Part shown: in pieces, positions 58,824 to 64,000 of the stretch
Position numbering within the stretch: position 1 is the stretch's first letter
How the letters are laid out: every line of letters begins with the position of its first letter
Source: Immundisolibacter cernigliae
Lineage (GTDB): Bacteria; Pseudomonadota; Gammaproteobacteria; Immundisolibacterales; Immundisolibacteraceae
Direction of reading: 5' to 3'
NCBI RefSeq assembly: GCF_001697225.1
Contig: NZ_CP014671.1
Coordinates: 3,179,538 to 3,243,537 of the forward strand
DNA length: 64,000 bases
Made by a program: the position numbers and the translations under genes
The notes under the pieces: generated by a model
Seen by the model: the letters and a program-made list of their open reading frames with translations, nothing else
What the model was told of the DNA's origin: nothing
Database searches by the model: none

Positions 58824-58942
58824 TCAGCCGAGCAGGCGCCGAAAGCGCGCCACCGAGAAGCCGAACATCAGCCCGCCGAGCACCCGCATGCCCAGGATGT
58901 CGTGCCAGACGCAGGCCAGGCCGTTGCCCTTGAACACTTCAT
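58824..58942 (-). pseudogene. C-terminal remnant of an ABC-2 type permease
   Basis: On the minus strand about 38 codons ending in a stop read EVFKGNGLACVWHDILGMRV, then LGGLMFGFSVARFRRLLG. A GxGL-W motif followed by a last hydrophobic helix and basic RFRR tail is how ABC-2 type transporter permeases end. No upstream part of such a gene is present; the 75 further in-frame codons to 59168 look non-coding. I call it a degraded gene fragment. Confidence 0.5.
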
Positions 58943-59353
58943 GTTGGACTGACGCAGGAAGGCAAATAGATTCAACCCTCGTTCGAAAAACACCCTTGCG
59001 AAGCCTGCGCGTTTTGCATCCCACCCAAGTGTCACGCAAAGACAGCGCCCCCTCGGGCAGGTTGCAGACGGCAGCCTTTGTGCTCCGGTCTATCCTCGCC
59101 CCATGCCCGCGCCGGAATTTCGACGGTACGCAACTGGCATTGCCAGCCGAGTGTCGGAGTTCTGTCACACTGTTGCATGTTTACATTCCGCCGCGGTCGG
59201 GCGGCAAGTCGACGGTAAATCGCGTGTGAGCAAGCAAATACAAGCCTTTGTTATTTTGGCGCCTTGTGCCTTCGACGGTTGGCATACAAGCTGCTTTGGA
59301 AGCTCCCGACGCTGGACGGAATTCCGGCCGGCGAATCAGGGACATAACAGGAC
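58943..59353. other. Non-coding region before the diguanylate cyclase gene
   Basis: About 410 bases without a supportable gene. An ORF of 84 codons (59103-59357, plus strand) has no recognisable pattern. The composition is noticeably less GC-rich than neighbouring genes, consistent with decayed or foreign DNA after the permease remnant. Confidence 0.5.
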
Positions 59354-60259
59354 ATGAAGCTGATCAATATTCTGTCCGATCACCCGCAGACGGCACCGGC
59401 ACCGGCAAAGCCGCCCCGGCGCAAACCGGTTGATCTGGCGCGTCACACGCTCGAACTGGCCGCGACCCTGTCGCGGCATCTCGACCTGGATGCATTGATC
59501 GATCACTTCTCGCGCCGCCTTGGCGAGGTCTTGCCGTACGACAGCCTCAGTTTCCGGCATGAGCTTGCCGGTCAATGGCATGCCATTGCTCACGGCTCGG
59601 GTGGTCGCCATTCCTGCACCTATCAATTGCAGGTCGAAGAAGTACCTCTGGGCACGCTGCGCATCGCCCGCCGCCAGCGCCTTGAAGAGCCGGAACTGGC
59701 GATGCTGGAGCAGTTGATCGGCGTGATCGTCTATCCGCTGCGCAATGCCCTGCTGTACCGGCGTGCCCAGCACGACGCGGCCACAGACCCGCTGACCGGG
59801 CTTTCCAACCGGGGCGTTTTCGACGATGCACTGCCCCGCGAGATCAGCCGTGCCCAGCGCTATGGCACCCATTTGACGCTGCTGATGGTCGACGTCGACA
59901 ACCTGAAGCACATCAATGATCGGGCCGGGCACAGCGCGGGCGACCGGGCGCTGCAACAGGTGGCCGGCATACTGCGGGCCGGTGTACGCGACTCCGATCA
60001 GGTGTTTCGTTACGCCGGCGATGAGTTCGCCGTGTTGCTGGTCGGCGGCGACGCGACTACCGCGCGGGAAGTCGCCGAGCGCCTGCGCAGCCGCGTCGAC
60101 GAGCTGCCTGCGGACTCCGGCGCCGCCCGGCCGACGCTGAGCATTGGCCTCGCGCCCCTGCGCGACACGGACAGTGGCCAGGCACTGTTCGAGCGAGCCG
60201 ACAGGGCGCTCTATGGCGCCAAACAGGCGGGGCGCAACTGCGTGTGCAGTGCCGACTGA
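59354..60259 (+). CDS. Diguanylate cyclase with N-terminal GAF-like domain
   Basis: A 301-residue protein with a sensory N-terminal part (about 28-138, GAF-like: LSRHLDLDALIDHFSRRLGE) and a GGDEF domain from about 145 (DPLTGLSNRGVFDDAL). The active-site motif is AGDEF (221-225) rather than GGDEF; D180 in VDVDNLKHIND should bind metal. An inhibitory RxxD site is at 212-215, at the normal 5-residue distance. AGDEF variants can be active. No membrane segment, so a cytoplasmic c-di-GMP producer is likely. Confidence 0.88.
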   Translation: MKLINILSDHPQTAPAPAKPPRRKPVDLARHTLELAATLSRHLDLDALIDHFSRRLGEVLPYDSLSFRHELAGQWHAIAHGSGGRHSCTYQLQVEEVPLGTLRIARRQRLEEPELAMLEQLIGVIVYPLRNALLYRRAQHDAATDPLTGLSNRGVFDDALPREISRAQRYGTHLTLLMVDVDNLKHINDRAGHSAGDRALQQVAGILRAGVRDSDQVFRYAGDEFAVLLVGGDATTAREVAERLRSRVDELPADSGAARPTLSIGLAPLRDTDSGQALFERADRALYGAKQAGRNCVCSAD

Positions 60260-60265
60260 GTCCGT

Positions 60266-60829
60266 TCAGGCAATCCCTGTCAGGAACTGTCGTGCGGTCC
60301 GGCAATCCACGCCGATGGCGGCCATGTCGGCGATATTGGCCTGCGCCACGGCGTCCGTCCGCGCGGAACAGGCATCCGTCACCAGCGTGACCGCGTAATC
60401 CAGGCACACCGCGTCGAGCACCGTGGCGCGGATGCAGTTCGGGTACTGCGTGCCGCTCACCACCAGTTCATCCACGCCCAGTCTGCGCAGCCGCAGGTCC
60501 AGCGGCGTGCCCATGAAGGCGCTGAAGCGCGGCTTGATCAGCACGTGCTCGCCGGGCACGGGTTGCAGTTCCTCGACGATGTCGGCCCCCGACGTGCCCG
60601 GCAGCAGGTACTGCGGCCCCCGCAGGAAGTCCTCGCGCCGGAACCGCTCCACGTCGCTTCCGTCCGCGCGGTAGGCGCGCGTTATGTGCAGCACCGGCCA
60701 ACCGCGGGCCCGAAAGGCATCCAGCAGTCGCCGGATGCGCGGCACCGTCGCCAGCGCGCCAGCCACGGTGACCGGGCTGCCGGGCAGCACGAAATCGTTC
60801 TGCATGTCGATGATGAGCAGGGCGCGCAT
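60266..60829 (-). CDS. Isochorismatase-family cysteine hydrolase
   Basis: A 187-residue protein with the triad D8 (LLIIDMQNDF), K99 (VLIKPRFSAF) and C132 (SGTQYPNCIRAT). Members hydrolyse amides (nicotinamide, N-carbamoyl compounds, ureidoacrylate) or isochorismate. The nearby amidase and LLM oxygenase suggest an amide or carbamoyl substrate from a nitrogenous compound. It starts 13 bases after the amidase stop on the same strand and converges with the cyclase gene (6-base gap). Confidence 0.85.
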   Translation of the reverse strand: MRALLIIDMQNDFVLPGSPVTVAGALATVPRIRRLLDAFRARGWPVLHITRAYRADGSDVERFRREDFLRGPQYLLPGTSGADIVEELQPVPGEHVLIKPRFSAFMGTPLDLRLRRLGVDELVVSGTQYPNCIRATVLDAVCLDYAVTLVTDACSARTDAVAQANIADMAAIGVDCRTARQFLTGIA

Positions 60830-60842
60830 GTCGGACTGTCGG

Positions 60843-62291
60843 TCAAAGTCCGTCCGGCAGCGTCGTCAGCTCGCCGCGTGCGTGCTCGAAGGCGTGCGCC
60901 AGCGCCAGCAACCGCCCCTCGCTGAACGCCGGGCCGATGAAGCTGACGCCCGCCGGGGTGCCGTCGTCGGCAAAGCTCGCCGGTACCGTCACGGCCGGGT
61001 AGCCGGCCTTGCCGGTCAGCTTGGCGGCCGCGCCACCCGGCGTCAGCAGCGCATCGAGCCCGTACTGGCGGCACACGGCGTCGATGCCGAGCTCGCGTGT
61101 CAGGGTGATGTCCCGCAGGCGGTCGGCGTAGTAGGCGGACTCGTCGAGGCCGTTTGTACGGTCGGCGTTTTGTGCGAGTAGCTGACCGTATTGCAGGCAC
61201 CGCTGCGGATGCGCTGTGTTGAAGGCGATGATGTCGGCCAGCGTGCGCAGCGGCGCCGCATCGCCCTGGGCCGCCAGAAAGGCGTTCAGGCCGGCCTTGA
61301 ACTCGCGCGCGAACACGCTGGAGCGAAGGCGGGCGATCTCGTGAGCGGTGGGCACATCGGCCGGATCGACGATGATCGCCCCGGCCGCGCGCAAGGTGGC
61401 GATGGCCTGTTCGATCAGTGTTTCGGCTGCTTCCTGGCCGGGCCGGCCGAAATAGACCTGGCGCGGCACGCCGATGCGTGCGCCGTGCAGGGCGTGCGGG
61501 TCCAGGAACCGCGTGTAATCGCCGTGCAGGTGCGGCGCCGCACTCAGCGTGAGGCTGTCGCCCAAGTCCACGCCGGCCAGGGTCGACAGCAGCAGTGCCG
61601 CGTCCGCGACGCTGCGGGCGAGTGGCCCTGCCGTGTCCTGACTGGTGGCGAGCGGCACTACGCCTGTGCGGCTGACCAGACCAACGGTGGGTTTAAGACC
61701 CACCACGCCGGACTGGCTGGCCGGCGTCTGGATGGAGTTCTGCGTCTCGCTGCCGATGGCTGCGACACACAGCCCGGCTGCCACCGCGCAGGCCGGACCG
61801 ACGCTGGAGCCGCCGCCGCGGTCGTAACGCTTGCCGTGGGGATGGCGCACCACGCCGCCGGCCGAACTGAACTCGGACGGCATCACGTCGGCCAGGTAAT
61901 CGGCAAACTCGGTCATGTTGCATTTGCCGAGCATCACAGCGCCCGCCGCCCGCAGGCGGCGTACCAGCTCGGCATCCTGACGTGGCCGCAGCTCGGCCAG
62001 GGCCAGCGAGCCGGCCGTACAGGCCATGCCGTCGCCGGTCGCGATGTTGTCCTTGAGCAAGACCGGGATGCCGTGCAGCGGGCCACGCACCTGGCCGGCG
62101 CGGCGCTCGTCGTCCAGGCTGCGGGCGATGTCCAGCGCCCGCGGGTTGACCTCGCGCACGGCATTCAGCGCCGGGCCGGCGTGGTTCAGGGCACTGATGC
62201 GATCCAGGAAGTGCTGCGTGAGTTCGGCTGCGCTCAGACGGCCGCCGGCCATGGCCTGCCCGAGTTCGGCGATGCCGTGGGTATGCCACAT
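60843..62291 (-). CDS. Amidase signature family hydrolase
   Basis: A 482-residue protein with the Ser-cisSer-Lys triad K80 ([15 protein letters not shown]), S162 ([15 protein letters not shown]) and S186 ([11 protein letters not shown], 24 residues on, the usual spacing). The normally glycine-rich GGSI stretch is QNSI here. It hydrolyses an amide or ester whose identity cannot be read; the GatA paralogue of tRNA amidation is unlikely since gatC and gatB are absent. It lies between the hydrolase and oxygenase genes of the same strand. Confidence 0.87.
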   Translation of the reverse strand: MWHTHGIAELGQAMAGGRLSAAELTQHFLDRISALNHAGPALNAVREVNPRALDIARSLDDERRAGQVRGPLHGIPVLLKDNIATGDGMACTAGSLALAELRPRQDAELVRRLRAAGAVMLGKCNMTEFADYLADVMPSEFSSAGGVVRHPHGKRYDRGGGSSVGPACAVAAGLCVAAIGSETQNSIQTPASQSGVVGLKPTVGLVSRTGVVPLATSQDTAGPLARSVADAALLLSTLAGVDLGDSLTLSAAPHLHGDYTRFLDPHALHGARIGVPRQVYFGRPGQEAAETLIEQAIATLRAAGAIIVDPADVPTAHEIARLRSSVFAREFKAGLNAFLAAQGDAAPLRTLADIIAFNTAHPQRCLQYGQLLAQNADRTNGLDESAYYADRLRDITLTRELGIDAVCRQYGLDALLTPGGAAAKLTGKAGYPAVTVPASFADDGTPAGVSFIGPAFSEGRLLALAHAFEHARGELTTLPDGL

Positions 62292-62304
62292 CAGAGCAGG
62301 CGCC

Positions 62305-63369
62305 CTAGCGCAAGGCCGGTATCACGCGCCGGGCGAACAGCTCCTGGTTGCGGTAGGCCTGGTGCGGGGCGATGCCACCGTAGTGGGAGACGATGGAGAA
62401 CTCGTCGAATTTCCATTGATCGTGCAGCTCGCCCAGGCGCCGGGCGACCTGCTCGGGCGTGCCCACGTACACCATGTCCCGCGCCAGGATGTCGTCGTAG
62501 CTGAGTTTTTTCATCGATTGCAGGGCATCGCTGGCGTAGAAGGCGTAGCCCGCGGCCTTGAGGGGTTCCTGCAAGGCCGGGTCCAGCAGCGAGTCGTGCG
62601 GACGCACGTTGTACTCGAAGAATTTCATGATCGCGTCGCGTGCCTCGCGGTGGGCGGTGTTCTCGTCGTCGGCCAGGAAGACCGCCCGCACGTAGCCCAC
62701 ATGCGGCTGCGTGGCGAACTCGACGCAGGCTTCGCGGTAGGTCTTGAAGCCGTCGGCGAACACCTCGATCGGCGCCGGTCCGCCGGAGCAGATGCGCCAG
62801 CCGTGGCGGGCGGCGATGCGAAACGCCGCGCCGCTGGTGCCGGTCATGTAGATGGGCGGATACGGCTGCTGCAGCGGACGCGGCACCACCTGCACGTCGT
62901 CCACGTGCGTGTAGCGGCCGTGGAAGGAAAACCGCTCGCCGGACCAGGCCAGACGCAGCAGCTCCAGGGCTTCCTCGTAGCGGCCGCGGCTTTCGTCGAA
63001 GGGAATGCCGGCCGGCGGGTACAGCCAGGCGTGGCCACGTCCGACGCCGACTTCAAGGCGTCCGCCGGTCAGGATGTCGGCCATGGCGATCTCGCCGGCC
63101 AGAATCAGCGGGTTGTGCAGCGGCAGCGTGTGGCACAGCGTGCGCAGGCGAATCAGCTGCGTGCGCTGCGCCACCGCCGTGAACAGCCCGAGCGGATTGG
63201 CGGAGATGCCAAAGGTCGGGAAGAAATGGTGCTCGATCAGGCTGTAGACGTCGTAGCCGAGCGCGTCGGCGTGCTCGATCAGCCGAAACACTTCCCAGGC
63301 CAGCTCCGGGTGGGATTTGTCCGGCGCGGACTGCATTTCGCAGTACACGCCAAAACGCAGCGCGGCCAT
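62305..63369 (-). CDS. LLM class flavin-dependent oxidoreductase
   Basis: A 354-residue luciferase-like TIM-barrel protein: FGVYCEMQSAPDKSHPELAW, SLIEHHFFPTFGISANPLGL, ILTGGRLEVGVGRGHAW and PPIYMTGTSGAAFRIAARHG. It uses reduced FMN and O2 to oxygenate or open a substrate. No flavin reductase gene is nearby. It lies 13 bases upstream of the amidase and 21 bases downstream of the NTF2-like gene, so the four genes probably form one catabolic unit. Confidence 0.9.
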   Translation of the reverse strand: MAALRFGVYCEMQSAPDKSHPELAWEVFRLIEHADALGYDVYSLIEHHFFPTFGISANPLGLFTAVAQRTQLIRLRTLCHTLPLHNPLILAGEIAMADILTGGRLEVGVGRGHAWLYPPAGIPFDESRGRYEEALELLRLAWSGERFSFHGRYTHVDDVQVVPRPLQQPYPPIYMTGTSGAAFRIAARHGWRICSGGPAPIEVFADGFKTYREACVEFATQPHVGYVRAVFLADDENTAHREARDAIMKFFEYNVRPHDSLLDPALQEPLKAAGYAFYASDALQSMKKLSYDDILARDMVYVGTPEQVARRLGELHDQWKFDEFSIVSHYGGIAPHQAYRNQELFARRVIPALR

Positions 63370-63390
63370 GGCTTACCTCGGGTCTGTAAC

Positions 63391-63882
63391 TTATTCGAAG
63401 CGGCGCAGCGGCCGGCCGCCCCAGGCTTCCTCGAACGGCGTTGCCAGGCGGATGTCCAGCCACACGTTGTGGAAGTACCAGCGGCCGTCAAGCCGGCAAA
63501 AATCGGCCTGGTAGGTGCCGCCGACCCAGATCGAATCGGGCTGGTCGGCGCGCTTGCCGGGCATAGTGGCCAGCTCCCACAGATACCAGCTGCCGGTGGC
63601 GGTCTGACCGTCCGTGGCCAGCTCGATCAGCGGCGAGATCATGTAGTGCAGCGACCACAGGATGTCCGTGCGCCCGGTGGCCGCCAGGCCCTCGGCGATC
63701 GCATCGCGGCCCTTGAACGGGCCAAAACCCTTGGCCGCCCAGGTGGCGTCCGGCGCAAACAGCGGCGCCAGGATGGCCGGATCATTGTTGCGGTCGGCGC
63801 CGCGCGCGTAGGCGGCGATCAGGTCGCGGATCGCTTCCAGCGACTCCAGGCGCGCCAGGCGGGCGGCGAGGTCGTCAGCCAT
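63391..63882 (-). CDS. SnoaL/NTF2-like protein
   Basis: A 163-residue protein of the SnoaL_4 type: LESLEAIRDLIAAYARGADR, LAPLFAPDATWAAKGFGPFK, LHYMISPLIELA and YQADFCRLDGRWYFHNVWLD. The fold is shared with ring-hydroxylating dioxygenase beta subunits, ketosteroid isomerases and small dehydratases. It probably acts on an intermediate of the adjacent pathway. Confidence 0.8.
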   Translation of the reverse strand: MADDLAARLARLESLEAIRDLIAAYARGADRNNDPAILAPLFAPDATWAAKGFGPFKGRDAIAEGLAATGRTDILWSLHYMISPLIELATDGQTATGSWYLWELATMPGKRADQPDSIWVGGTYQADFCRLDGRWYFHNVWLDIRLATPFEEAWGGRPLRRFE

Positions 63883-63885
63883 GGG

Positions 63886-64000
63886 TCAGGCCGGCCGGTT
63901 GGGCAGGGCGTACAGGTCGCCGTTGAAGTTCGGCGCCGCGCCGTGCTCGGCAATGAAGCGCTCTTCCTCGAAGCTGAACGGCACCCGGGGGTCGCCACGG
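63886..64000 (-). CDS. Partial gene, C-terminal end only
   Basis: An open frame enters from the right edge and ends with TGA at 63886-63888, giving RGDPRVPFSFEEERFIAEHG and then APNFNGDLYALPNRPA. It is 3 bases from the start of the SnoaL-like gene, so co-transcription is likely. No family can be assigned from 37 residues. Confidence 0.55.
   Translation of the reverse strand, partial: RGDPRVPFSFEEERFIAEHGAAPNFNGDLYALPNRPA

Noticed and set aside
58944..59168. Upstream part of the minus-strand ORF ending at 58824 as a full gene
   Set aside because: These codons show no permease or other pattern; only the last 38 or so look like a protein remnant.
59103..59357. Plus-strand ORF of 84 codons before the diguanylate cyclase
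   Set aside because: No ribosome site, no recognisable pattern, atypical codon use; it overlaps the cyclase start.
60843..62291. GatA subunit of the tRNA amidotransferase
   Set aside because: No gatC or gatB next to it, and the neighbours are catabolic enzymes.

Overview
The window is high-GC, gene-dense bacterial chromosome and looks gammaproteobacterial. The evidence is the hisS-yfgM-bamB-der order, a System I ccm cluster, an ilvB-ilvN-ilvC-pssA order and a 7Fe ferredoxin gene next to mutS. The Rieske oxygenase pair, the LLM flavin oxygenase/amidase cluster and the RND pump suggest an environmental organism that degrades organic compounds. A deep-branching, pollutant-degrading gammaproteobacterium such as Immundisolibacter would fit, but that is a guess; nothing in the window fixes the genus.

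Layout. 1-3464: end of hisS, then yfgM, bamB and der (outer-membrane assembly and ribosome biogenesis). 3508-7457: WYL regulator, glutathione S-transferase, Hsp20 and an APH/ATPase fusion. 7573-8210: MntA-HepT toxin-antitoxin pair. 8306-17864 (minus strand): ccmABCDE running by overlapping codons into agmatine deiminase and N-carbamoylputrescine amidase, then a class V aminotransferase and metH. 18177-24100 (plus strand): ccmF, mutS, fdxA and a PanE-like reductase. 24177-26631: an HNH nuclease divergent from a RuBisCO-like protein plus cupin pair, probably a methylthioadenosine salvage step. 26735-35171: envelope genes (CsgG/SH3 lipoprotein, SYLF protein, a four-gene Mla/MCE-type lipid transporter, MtgA, a methyltransferase-like membrane protein) and two MDR oxidoreductases. 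35215-39368: RND pump and adaptor. 39583-42106: methyltransferase and Rieske oxygenase alpha and beta subunits.

42191-47509 is a compact mobile island bounded by 14-bp direct repeats, one copy forming the 3' end of an intact tRNA-Ser(CGA). It carries a tyrosine integrase, a HigBA-like pair, an AlpA-type regulator, a small replication-type protein followed by an iteron-like array with an AT-rich stretch, proteins of unknown function and a terminase small subunit. It has no capsid, tail or large-terminase genes. This matches the architecture of a phage-inducible chromosomal island (phage satellite) and is the most interesting system in the window.

47612-64000: lytic transglycosylase MltF, pssA-ilvC-ilvN-ilvB, divergent gltA, a split-subunit acyl-CoA (propionyl-CoA) carboxylase with methylmalonyl-CoA epimerase, a remnant of an ABC-2 permease, a diguanylate cyclase, and a minus-strand catabolic cluster (cysteine hydrolase, amidase, LLM oxygenase, NTF2-like protein, partial gene). 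Most genes abut or overlap by 1-4 bases, so long polycistronic transcripts are likely.
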